Shown: piece by piece, positions 1-5,214 of the stretch
Position numbering within the stretch: the first letter of the stretch is position 1
Layout of the letters: every line of letters starts with the position of its first letter
Assembly: GCA_002424575.1 (NCBI GenBank)
Contig: DIKN01000018.1
Coordinates: 1 to 6,849, forward strand
DNA length: 6,849 nt
Direction: 5' to 3'
Source: Acholeplasmataceae bacterium UBA5617
Lineage (GTDB): Bacteria > Bacillota_I > Bacilli_A > Acholeplasmatales > Acholeplasmataceae
The notes under the pieces: generated by a model
What the model saw: the letters and a program-made list of their open reading frames with translations, nothing else
The model's database searches: none
Told to the model about the DNA's origin: nothing
Program-made: the position numbers and the translations under genes

Positions 1-253
1 TCATTTTTTCTTCAAGAGCATCACATGTTGGATTCACTAATCGCAGGGGTGCAATCATCATCACAATCTCTTTTCTTGTCTCAGCAAGTTCGAGAAATTC
101 CAAGATGGGTTGTCGATGCGTCCCTTTGCCGATCACAATGGTTCCACCACCAATGCCTTCTTGTTTTGCGATTTTCAGCACTTTGCTACCTAAACCAAAA
201 TTGACGATGACAACGAGCAATTGGTAATCGGTTAATATCGATACGTTATCCAT
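1..253 (-). CDS. P-II-like nitrogen-regulatory family protein (3' end cut off by window edge)
   Basis: The first 84 codons are visible; the gene continues past the left edge. The start is the ATG at 251-253, one nucleotide after the TAG of the DUF1538 gene, with a modest AGGTG site 6 nt upstream inside the end of that gene, so the two are co-transcribed and probably translationally coupled. The N-terminus reads as the beta-alpha-beta opening of a P-II fold: a hydrophobic strand LLVVIVN (12-18), a helix with GSKVLKIAKQEGI (22-34), then GGGTIVIGKGT (35-45), which matches the Gly-Thr-rich turn and second strand of GlnB/GlnK-like proteins. The segment after it is short and lacks the long T-loop with the uridylylated Tyr of classical GlnB. 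A further strand EIVMMIAP (62-69) follows. P-II proteins bind nucleotides and control transporters or enzymes. By inference this one senses a nucleotide or small ligand and controls the DUF1538 membrane protein. The fold assignment is fairly secure; ligand and partner are inferred. Confidence 0.75.
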   Translation of the reverse strand, partial: MDNVSILTDYQLLVVIVNFGLGSKVLKIAKQEGIGGGTIVIGKGTHRQPILEFLELAETRKEIVMMIAPLRLVNPTCDALEEKM

Positions 254-254
254 G

Positions 255-1733
255 CTAGACACCTGCCTTTCGGGTTCGACGCTTGTAAACTAAGCCTAAT
301 ATCTGAAGGGTAATGATGGGTGCTAATGCCACCAGTGCAATCATGCCAAACCCATCCAAAACCAGGTTAGCACTTGAATAAGCACGTGCAGCACCCTGCA
401 CAAAAGCAAGGGTAAATGTTGCAGTGAGTGGACCCGTCGCAACACCTCCAGCATCAAAAGCGATACCCACAAACAATTTAGGAACAAAAAACATCATCGT
501 AAGCGAGATGATATACCCCGGTAACAAAATATGCCAGAGTTGTAATTCCGGGATGAGAACACGAAGTGCTGATAATAAAATCGCACATCCAACACCGATC
601 GATAACGGAATGAGAACGAGTCGACGTTTCACATATCCCGATGTAATATCTTCAATTTGATGGGTTAAAACCGATACAGCTGGTTCTGCGATGATGGTGA
701 AAAGCCCGAGAAAGAAAGCAGCAATCAAAAGATAAATCGAACGTTCTTGAACTGCTAATGTTTCACCGATCAGATCGCCAACTTCCATGAAACCCGCATT
801 GACACCGACCAAAAAAATGAACAAACCGAGGAGTGCGTAAATGAAACCTTTGATCATTTTGAATAATGGGCGATTCTTTAATTTGAATCCAAAGATTTGA
901 AGTAAGATAAAGATACCCAATAGAGGTGAAAAAGCAACGATTGTATCCAAAAACGATGAGGGAATCACATGTAAAAAGGGGGTAAGGATTAGCCCTGTAT
1001 CGCTAAAAATAGGAATCGGAGGATCTGTGAAAACAAGATCTTGTGCAAAAAAACCGAGGATTAAAAGCCCCATCACGGCACCTGCAGATGCAATCGCAAC
1101 CAAGCCAAAAGAGTCCTTTTCAGAGGCTTTAACATCGCGCTTTAACCGTGATATCCCCACCGATAAGGCGAGTAAAAACGGAACAGCGAGCACACCGGTT
1201 GTTGCTCCTGATGCATCGAATGCAATCGCAAGAAAAACAGGTGATGAAAAAAGGGCGAGGATACCAATGATGATATAGAGGACGATAAGTATTTTAAAGA
1301 GTGGAATATTATAGATGATACGTGTAAAGCCTAAGCTGACCAAAAGGGCTAACCCCATCGATACGGTGATCAATATCATGTTTGATGAGATGAGACCTGA
1401 GGTTACGGTATGAACTTGATTCGCAAAAACGATGAGACCAGGTTCGGCTATGGAGATCACAAAGCCAAGGATTATACCTGCAAGAATGACAATCCATAGA
1501 CGATTGGGCTTGGTAATCTGTTCACCCGTCAAAGCCCCAAGTGGTGTGATCGCTAGATCAACACCGACTAAGAAGAGTGATAGCCCAAGGATGACAAAGA
1601 CCGATCCCAATAAGAAACGAAGAATTTGACCACCGCTTAAAGGAACAAGCGTAAAATGAAGGATGAAGACAATGCCCATAATGGGTAACATCGCATAAAT
1701 GTTTTCTTTTAATTTGCTTGCGATTAATGTCAC
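255..1733 (-). CDS. DUF1538 family integral membrane protein, two tandem domains
   Basis: A 492-residue, very hydrophobic protein made of two homologous halves, matching the two-copy architecture I associate with DUF1538 (PF07556). Landmarks recur in the same order about 254 residues apart: IAEP (95-98 and 349-352) followed by a TSG (111-113; 364-366), and AFDASGATTG (171-180) against AFDAGGVATG (425-434). Each half has about six membrane segments; a charged linker (195-208) and a loop (232-260) separate them. Inverted or tandem repeats carrying conserved acidic and Gly-rich motifs inside membrane segments are typical of secondary transporters or channels, so transport is inferred; the substrate is unknown. 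The GTG start at 1731-1733 was chosen because GGGAGG lies 6 nt upstream. The same frame stays open further upstream, but that would run through the promoter and into the tRNA gene. A P-II-like gene follows after 1 nt, suggesting a regulated transporter like AmtB-GlnK or SbtA-SbtB. Family call good; function unproven. Confidence 0.85.
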   Translation of the reverse strand: MTLIASKLKENIYAMLPIMGIVFILHFTLVPLSGGQILRFLLGSVFVILGLSLFLVGVDLAITPLGALTGEQITKPNRLWIVILAGIILGFVISIAEPGLIVFANQVHTVTSGLISSNMILITVSMGLALLVSLGFTRIIYNIPLFKILIVLYIIIGILALFSSPVFLAIAFDASGATTGVLAVPFLLALSVGISRLKRDVKASEKDSFGLVAIASAGAVMGLLILGFFAQDLVFTDPPIPIFSDTGLILTPFLHVIPSSFLDTIVAFSPLLGIFILLQIFGFKLKNRPLFKMIKGFIYALLGLFIFLVGVNAGFMEVGDLIGETLAVQERSIYLLIAAFFLGLFTIIAEPAVSVLTHQIEDITSGYVKRRLVLIPLSIGVGCAILLSALRVLIPELQLWHILLPGYIISLTMMFFVPKLFVGIAFDAGGVATGPLTATFTLAFVQGAARAYSSANLVLDGFGMIALVALAPIITLQILGLVYKRRTRKAGV

Positions 1734-1739
1734 ATCGAT

Positions 1740-1745
1740 CCTCCC
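1740..1745 (-). promoter_or_regulatory. Ribosome binding site deciding the GTG start of the DUF1538 gene
   Basis: GGGAGG on the minus strand, 6 nt before GTG (1731-1733). An ATG overlapping it by two bases (1732-1734 region) is followed at once by TGA, so GTG is the only sensible start here. Confidence 0.85.
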
Positions 1746-1767
1746 TTTCAACTTGATCTTTATTTTT

Positions 1768-1796
1768 ATTATACAATAAAAAGGATTCCTTGAACG
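1768..1796 (-). promoter_or_regulatory. Promoter of the DUF1538/P-II operon
   Basis: A perfect TATAAT lies at 1768-1773 (minus strand). With a 16-18 bp spacer the -35 region falls at 1789-1796 and is poor (GTTCAA or CGTTCA). A strong -10 with a weak -35 often means an activator or repressor acts here; a dyad at 1796-1813 abuts the -35 on its upstream side. Confidence 0.65.
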
Positions 1797-1813
1797 GATG
1801 AATAACATCATCC
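1796..1813. promoter_or_regulatory. Perfect 6-bp dyad (GGATGA-N6-TCATCC), possible operator
   Basis: GGATGA at 1796-1801 and its exact reverse complement TCATCC at 1808-1813, separated by 6 bp. The 18-bp dyad touches the weak -35 of the DUF1538 promoter, the usual position for an activator or repressor. It does not fit the TnrA/GlnR consensus TGTNA-N7-TNACA. No T-tract follows, so it is not a terminator. Function is inferred from position only. Confidence 0.3.
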
Positions 1814-1875
1814 ATGTAAGATTCATGTGCAGAAGAAAAAAGAGATGAAAATGATAAAATTTCTTAATGGACGGC

Positions 1876-1904
1876 TTGACATCATTTGAATTATTTGTTA
1901 TCAT
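1876..1904 (+). promoter_or_regulatory. Promoter of tRNA-Gly
   Basis: A perfect -35 TTGACA (1876-1881), a 17-bp spacer, and a -10 TATCAT (1899-1904) with one mismatch. Transcription would begin near 1911, about 10 nt before the mature tRNA. This is a near-consensus sigma-A promoter. Confidence 0.85.
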
Positions 1905-1920
1905 GAAAAAGCACGATGTC

Positions 1921-1995
1921 GTGGGCGTCGTATAATGGTTATTACACGTGCTTGCCAAGCATGAGATGGGGGTCCGATTCCCCTCGCCCGCTCCA
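1921..1995 (+). tRNA. tRNA-Gly (anticodon GCC)
   Basis: A 75-nt cloverleaf with encoded CCA (1993-1995) and discriminator U (1992). The acceptor stem 1921-1927/1985-1991 is 7 bp with one U2.G71 wobble. The D-arm (1930-1945) keeps the GG of the D-loop (1937-1938). The anticodon stem 1947-1951/1959-1963 encloses loop TTGCCAA with anticodon GCC at 1954-1956, which reads GGC and GGU. The T-stem is 1968-1972/1980-1984. The T-loop is TCCGATT (1973-1979), so the near-universal T55 is C, which is unusual. The gene is a single-tRNA unit with its own promoter and terminator. D-loop GG is present, so it does not look like the elongation-deficient peptidoglycan tRNA-Gly of staphylococci, which loses that GG. 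Confidence 0.95.
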
Positions 1996-2005
1996 TAACT
2001 TGCTG

Positions 2006-2035
2006 AACCGCTGATCATGCGGTTTTTCTCTTTTT
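2006..2035 (+). terminator. Intrinsic terminator of tRNA-Gly
   Basis: Stem AACCGC (2006-2011) pairs with GCGGTT (2019-2024) around a 7-nt loop and is followed by a U-rich run to 2035. It begins 11 nt after the encoded CCA. Confidence 0.8.
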
Positions 2036-2075
2036 AAGACGTGTGACGTTTTATCACTTTTCAGTGCAATTACAC

Positions 2076-2104
2076 TTGATTATCATGATTATTCATGCTA
2101 TAAT
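2076..2104 (+). promoter_or_regulatory. Promoter of the riboswitch/antiporter transcript
   Basis: -35 TTGATT (2076-2081), 17-bp spacer, perfect -10 TATAAT (2099-2104) extended by an upstream TG (2096-2097). The predicted start near 2111 places the aptamer at the extreme 5' end of the RNA, as expected for a riboswitch. Confidence 0.85.
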
Positions 2105-2112
2105 TCACCCGT

Positions 2113-2229
2113 CGCAATCTCCGAATCACATGAAATGAGTGGGGGAACCAGGTCTTACTGGGGTGAATTCTTTAAAAAAGATTGGGCTACTTGGAAGCCC
2201 TAACCCGTCAGCTAACCTCATAGGAGTTA
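2113..2229 (+). ncRNA. ydaO/yuaA-type c-di-AMP riboswitch aptamer
   Basis: The conserved blocks of the ydaO/yuaA family appear in order: CTCCGAATC (2119-2127), GGGGGAACCA (2141-2150), GGGGTGAAT (2160-2168), a GGGCT/AGCCC hairpin (2184-2188 with 2196-2200), and CCCGTCAGCTAACCTC (2204-2219). P1 can form between CTCC (2119-2122) and GGAG (2223-2226), extended by AA/TT across one bulged base. This RNA class binds cyclic di-AMP and usually controls potassium and osmolyte transport or cell-wall genes. A strong terminator begins 3 nt after P1 and the antiporter gene follows, so control is probably by premature termination. The direction of the switch cannot be fixed by eye: most characterised members turn expression off, but an efflux antiporter might be expected to be turned on. 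Family call is strong. Confidence 0.92.
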
Positions 2230-2231
2230 CC

Positions 2232-2267
2232 AAGCGTATGGCCATAAATGGCTATGCGCTTTTATTT
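2232..2267 (+). terminator. Leader (attenuator) terminator of the c-di-AMP riboswitch
   Basis: A 13-bp stem, 2232-2244 with 2249-2261, contains only two G.U wobbles and closes on a TAAA loop. It is followed by TTATTT. It lies between the aptamer and the antiporter ribosome binding site, 29 nt before the ATG, so it would prevent expression when formed. The hairpin loop at 2190-2194 (CTTGG) of the aptamer is complementary to CCAAG (2230-2234) at the foot of this terminator, a possible competing pairing. Confidence 0.85.
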
Positions 2268-2289
2268 ATGCAAAAAAGGGGTACGTTAT

Positions 2290-3501
2290 ATGAATATTAT
2301 TTTGAAATTAAGCTTGATTCTTGTTGTCGGTTTTATCTTTGGTAAAATCGCTAAATGGTTAAAATTACCCAGTGTTTCAGGTTACTTAATCGCCGGTCTT
2401 TTTTTAGGACCCTCACTCTTTGAATTTGTGAGCCGTGAAGAAGCCGAATCGTTTAAAGTTATCAGTGAATTGACATTATCCTTCATCGCATTTGGGATCG
2501 GAAGCGAATTTATGCTTAAAGATATCATGGCAATGGGAAAAAAGATTGCGATCATCACGCTCGCTGAAGTCGTTGGAGCAATCGGTGTTGTATTCTCTGT
2601 GATGTATTTCATCTTTGACTTCCCACTCGCCTTTTCCATGGTCATTGCCTCCATGTCAGCTGCAACAGCCCCAGCAGCAACCATTATGGTCATCCGTCAA
2701 TATCGTGCTTATGGTCCTGTCACAAAAACCATTTTACCTGTTGTAGCCTTAGATGACGTGTATGGTATTATGGCTTTTGGTATCGCCATATCGATTGCGA
2801 AAATTCTCGTGAGTGGTCAAGATTTCTCCATCTTAACCATCATCGGTGTTCCCCTTCTTGAAATATTGGGTTCACTCGCTCTAGGTCTAGCTTTAGGTGT
2901 GATCTTATCCTTCTTAACCAAAAAAATTGATCCTAAGGATGAATTGCAAATTAAAACTGTGTTCTTCGTTGGACTTGCTGCAGGACTTGCGATGTGGTTA
3001 AACTTATCACCACTTCTGGCTAACATCATGATGGGAGCAACCCTAGCAAACTTACGTAAATATGCTAATCGGAGCTTCTCAGCAGTCAACGACTTTGTCC
3101 CTATCTTCTACGTCCTCTTCTTTACTTTAGCTGGTGCTAGTCTTGATATTGCCATCTTAAAATCGGTCGGTATAGCAGGGATAGGTTATATCATTGCACG
3201 GGCTTCTGGTAAGATACTCGGCGCATTCTTAGGAGCAAAATCGGTCAAGGCAGAACCTCAGGTTCAAAAATGGCTGGGTATTGCACTTCTCCCACAGGGT
3301 GGTATTTCGATCGGTTTATCGGTTATTGTGATGCAGCAACTTCCGCAGTATGCCGTTGAACTCACCACCATCATCATGGCATCCGTTCTTGTTTATGAAA
3401 CGTTTGGACCAATCTTCGCGAAGATCTCCATCTCTAAAGCTGGAGAAATCAATGCTTTACCAGAAATTGAAGAGTTATTAGAACCTTCGACTGGTCATTA
3501 A
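2290..3501 (+). CDS. CPA2-type monovalent cation/proton antiporter
   Basis: A 403-residue, about 12-segment membrane protein of the Na+/H+ exchanger fold (PF00999), probably exchanging K+ or Na+ for protons at the cell membrane. The N-terminus carries the family pattern with LPSVSGYLIAGLFLGPS (26-42). SAATAPAAT (123-131) and ALDD (153-156) match the unwound-helix and Asp-Asp ion-binding motifs; a DD pair suggests electrogenic exchange as in NhaA-like members. LPQGGISIGL (334-343) is the late Gly-rich segment. There is no RCK/TrkA-N or USP domain after residue 380, so it is shorter than KefB/KefC and must be regulated another way. The start ATG (2290) has AAAGGGG 8 nt upstream; the in-frame ATG at 2248 lies inside the leader terminator and was rejected. 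A c-di-AMP riboswitch in the leader points to potassium or osmotic homeostasis. Exact ion is inferred. Confidence 0.9.
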   Translation: MNIILKLSLILVVGFIFGKIAKWLKLPSVSGYLIAGLFLGPSLFEFVSREEAESFKVISELTLSFIAFGIGSEFMLKDIMAMGKKIAIITLAEVVGAIGVVFSVMYFIFDFPLAFSMVIASMSAATAPAATIMVIRQYRAYGPVTKTILPVVALDDVYGIMAFGIAISIAKILVSGQDFSILTIIGVPLLEILGSLALGLALGVILSFLTKKIDPKDELQIKTVFFVGLAAGLAMWLNLSPLLANIMMGATLANLRKYANRSFSAVNDFVPIFYVLFFTLAGASLDIAILKSVGIAGIGYIIARASGKILGAFLGAKSVKAEPQVQKWLGIALLPQGGISIGLSVIVMQQLPQYAVELTTIIMASVLVYETFGPIFAKISISKAGEINALPEIEELLEPSTGH

Positions 3502-3537
3502 AAAAATGGGGATGCTCGGGTGAGCATCCCTTATCTT
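3501..3537. terminator. Bidirectional intrinsic terminator between convergent genes
   Basis: A perfect 9-bp stem GGGATGCTC (3509-3517) / GAGCATCCC (3522-3530) with loop GGGT. A T-rich run (3531-3539) follows on the plus strand for the antiporter, and seven A (3500-3506, seven T on the minus strand) precede it for the converging membrane-protein gene. It fills the whole gap between the two stop codons. Confidence 0.9.
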
Positions 3538-4266
3538 TTATGCTTGTTTGGGTTCGATCAGTTCTTTTGGTTTTTTGAGTGATGGTAGCAAACTTACGAT
3601 GATTAAATAAATCAGGAATAATGCGAATGCATCCATGATCCAATCATGAATCGTGGTGAATTTCGCAGCTTCATCGATAAAGCGACGCACAACGATGAAG
3701 GGTACGGTGATGATGTTGCAAAGCATGAGTGATAGAGCAGCAACCGGTTGTTTCGCATTGAATGCAAGAAAGACATAAAGACTAACGATGAGAAGTGCGT
3801 TAAATCCACGATCGAGGTAAATATAGAGTGCAAACAGCAATAACAATAACGAATGACCTGGATTCTTCAATTCAACTTTAAATCCATCGGTCAAGAGATA
3901 AGACATGATGATTGCCCCTAAGTAAACGCATGCAATCAAAATCATGACGGTATTGATTGAAAAATTCACGATAAAATCTTCAAAGAAAAAATGATAGGAA
4001 AACAGCCAATTGATAAAAGCGTTTAACCCGTTAGCAAAAACAACTAAAAACAGAACAGCATGAGCTGCTAGAGGTTTTTTATTGAGAAAAAGTAACCACA
4101 CAGCTCCTAAAATCAGGATGATGGGTAAAAGGTTTTGAGTAACCTCTAAAACATCATCTGCTCCACCCAGATAAAGATAGAGCCCAATCATCGACAGGAC
4201 AACCAAACCGATCATCTGCATCTGAGAATTGATCTTTGTCGATAGTGACTTCACAAAAGCAAACAT
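3538..4266 (-). CDS. Unrecognised multi-pass membrane protein, paralogue A
   Basis: I do not recognise the family. The 242-residue product has about seven or eight hydrophobic segments (roughly 18-34, 45-62, 66-86, 98-124, 138-150, 155-170, 172-192, 209-228), a short basic N-terminus and a polar, Lys/Glu-rich tail (231-242). It has no signal peptide, Cys cluster or soluble domain. It resembles the next gene downstream-to-right (4429-5118) in four ordered places: LLPIILILGAVWLLFLNKKPLAAHA (46-70), YLDRGFNALLI (150-160), VPFIVVRRFID (188-198) and DAFALFLIY (212-220). Start: the ATG at 4264-4266 has GAGGG 5 nt upstream; the in-frame ATG at 4276-4278 contains that same site and has none of its own. 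The gene has its own promoter and is not in an operon with its paralogue, because a terminator stands between them. Transport or membrane-stress roles are guesses. Confidence 0.75.
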   Translation of the reverse strand: MFAFVKSLSTKINSQMQMIGLVVLSMIGLYLYLGGADDVLEVTQNLLPIILILGAVWLLFLNKKPLAAHAVLFLVVFANGLNAFINWLFSYHFFFEDFIVNFSINTVMILIACVYLGAIIMSYLLTDGFKVELKNPGHSLLLLLFALYIYLDRGFNALLIVSLYVFLAFNAKQPVAALSLMLCNIITVPFIVVRRFIDEAAKFTTIHDWIMDAFALFLIYLIIVSLLPSLKKPKELIEPKQA

Positions 4267-4271
4267 AGAAT

Positions 4272-4276
4272 CCCTC
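4272..4276 (-). promoter_or_regulatory. Ribosome binding site fixing the start of paralogue A
   Basis: GAGGG on the minus strand, 5 nt before ATG 4264-4266. The upstream in-frame ATG (4276-4278) overlaps this site and is preceded only by A/T-rich sequence, so the shorter 242-residue form is preferred. Confidence 0.7.
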
Positions 4277-4298
4277 ATTTCTGCATATATTTAGCCTC

Positions 4299-4327
4299 AT
4301 TATAATGCTTTTATGCATATTTGTTAT
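4299..4327 (-). promoter_or_regulatory. Promoter of paralogue A
   Basis: A perfect TATAAT at 4299-4304, a 17-bp spacer and a weak -35 ATAACA at 4322-4327 (4 of 6). The transcript would have a 5' leader of about 26 nt. Three TGCA-centred palindromes lie around it at 32-bp spacing. Confidence 0.6.
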
Positions 4328-4367
4328 CATTTGATGTGTCGTATATGCATGAAAAAGAAATCGATCT

Positions 4368-4403
4368 AAAAAAAAGGAGATCGTTTTCGCGATCAACCTC
4401 TTT
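4368..4403 (-). terminator. Intrinsic terminator of paralogue B
   Basis: On the minus strand GATCG (4390-4394) pairs with CGATC (4379-4383) around a CGAAAA loop. An outer helix AAAGAGG/CCTTTTT extends it across a small internal loop, and eight T follow (4368-4375). It begins about 25 nt after the TAG of paralogue B and separates it from the promoter of paralogue A. Confidence 0.85.
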
Positions 4404-4428
4404 AGGATGAAAAAGATAGTTAAAAATA

Positions 4429-5118
4429 CTATTGATGATGTTGGAGGATACCTTTTATTGCACCATAAATCAAGAAAAGGGCAAAGGCTGCAAAGAGATA
4501 ATAACCGAGTGTTTGATGAAACAGATGACCTTCAATAAATAGACTTAAAAGTCTAAAAGGTACATCGATGACTCCTGCTAATAATAAGACGATGGCATAT
4601 AACGATGAACCAAACAACAATGCAATCATCGGTGGTAATATCTTTAAAACTGCACCTGAGAAACCATCTCTAACATAGAAAAATAAAAATGCAATCAATG
4701 CGGACACAAGGACAGGACTCGACGATAGTTTTGCGTGAAATTGTCCATCTAGAATAAACGATAAAACATAAAGCACGAGGTAAACAAAGATGATGGCATT
4801 GATGATCAATCCAATCGTCCATGTCGTTTGAAAACTCAATGTCTGAAAATCAAACGATGTTAAAGCGACAATCAGTGCACGCCCTGATGCAAGATAAGAT
4901 GTGATTAAGAGCAAGACATGCGAAGCTAAACTCTGTTTGGCAAGTGTTAAGCCGATGATAGAAATCCCGATCAACACCACAGGTAAAATATTTGCTAAAC
5001 GATCAAAGATGTTGATTCCTCCGATGTTTTGATAAAACGTGTAAAGTGTAATTAATATCACAATAATTGTTGTAACGGTGCTTGGAAATAGATTTCTAAA
5101 ATTTTTAATGAATGTCAT
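4429..5118 (-). CDS. Unrecognised multi-pass membrane protein, paralogue B
   Basis: I do not recognise the family. The 229-residue product has about seven hydrophobic segments (roughly 14-30, 43-60, 65-86, 100-124, 136-149, 160-182, 204-224), a short basic N-terminus and a short His-rich end (IKGILQHHQ). Relationship to paralogue A is visible as IGGI-N-F then ILPVVLIG (44-51) and TLAKQSLASHVLLL (58-71), FYVRDGF (147-153), DVPFRLLSLFIEG (185-197) and AAFALFLIYGAIKGI (210-224). Identity is low overall, so the duplication is old or the two have diverged in role. The start ATG at 5116-5118 has GGAG 8 nt upstream. The gene is monocistronic: terminators lie on both sides. A perfect 8-bp inverted repeat just before its ribosome binding site suggests regulation. 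The function is unknown; an integral membrane location is certain. Confidence 0.75.
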   Translation of the reverse strand: MTFIKNFRNLFPSTVTTIIVILITLYTFYQNIGGINIFDRLANILPVVLIGISIIGLTLAKQSLASHVLLLITSYLASGRALIVALTSFDFQTLSFQTTWTIGLIINAIIFVYLVLYVLSFILDGQFHAKLSSSPVLVSALIAFLFFYVRDGFSGAVLKILPPMIALLFGSSLYAIVLLLAGVIDVPFRLLSLFIEGHLFHQTLGYYLFAAFALFLIYGAIKGILQHHQ

Positions 5119-5130
5119 ACCGATTTCTCC

Positions 5131-5160
5131 TTTGATAATACCTAAGTCTATTTTATCAAA
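5131..5160 (-). promoter_or_regulatory. Inverted repeat TTTGATAA-N14-TTATCAAA over the promoter and leader of paralogue B
   Basis: Two perfect 8-nt arms, 5131-5138 and 5153-5160. The upstream arm (on the minus strand) runs into TAAAAT (5150-5155), the best available -10, for which I see no good -35. The downstream arm touches the GGAG ribosome binding site (5127-5130). It could be an operator, or, if transcription starts further upstream, an RNA hairpin beside the ribosome binding site. No T-run follows, so it is not a terminator. Confidence 0.4.
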
Positions 5161-5190
5161 GGGATGAAGCGAATAAAAATGATTGGCTTA

Positions 5191-5214
5191 AAGAAAAAAC
5201 GCTCCTTAGGAGCG
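5191..5214 (-). terminator. Terminator embedded in the 3' end of the ArAE-like gene
   Basis: On the minus strand CGCTCC (5209-5214) pairs with GGAGCG (5200-5205) around a three-base loop TAA (5206-5208), followed by TTTTTTCTT. The loop is the stop codon and the first arm is the final Arg-Ser codons, so the coding sequence itself is half of the hairpin. Confidence 0.88.

Noticed and set aside
424..1629. Several 60-85 codon plus-strand frames opposite the DUF1538 gene
   Set aside because: They are antisense shadows rich in Arg, Thr and Pro, without ribosome binding sites or promoters.
1921..1995. tRNA-Gly as an integration attachment site
   Set aside because: No repeat of the tRNA 3' end and no integrase gene occur in the window.
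1734..2018. N-terminal extension of the DUF1538 frame, open upstream to about 2018 on the minus strand
   Set aside because: It would cross the operon's own TATAAT promoter and run antisense through the tRNA-Gly gene. The GTG at 1731-1733 has a strong GGGAGG site, and the protein family starts at this point.
2248..2289. Upstream in-frame ATG (2248) for the antiporter
   Set aside because: It lies inside the leader terminator hairpin and has no ribosome binding site. The ATG at 2290 has AAAGGGG at good spacing and gives the normal family N-terminus.
2139..2345. A 68-codon plus-strand open frame through the leader
   Set aside because: It covers the riboswitch aptamer and terminator and overlaps the antiporter start in another frame. 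Its constraint is explained by RNA structure.
2382..3089. Minus-strand frames of 90-103 codons opposite the antiporter
   Set aside because: Shadows of a hydrophobic coding sequence; low complexity (Met/Ala/Ser-rich) and no start signals.
3449..4396. Other minus-strand frames (64-80 codons) overlapping paralogue A and its promoter
   Set aside because: They are out of frame with the real gene, run through terminators or promoters, and have no ribosome binding site.
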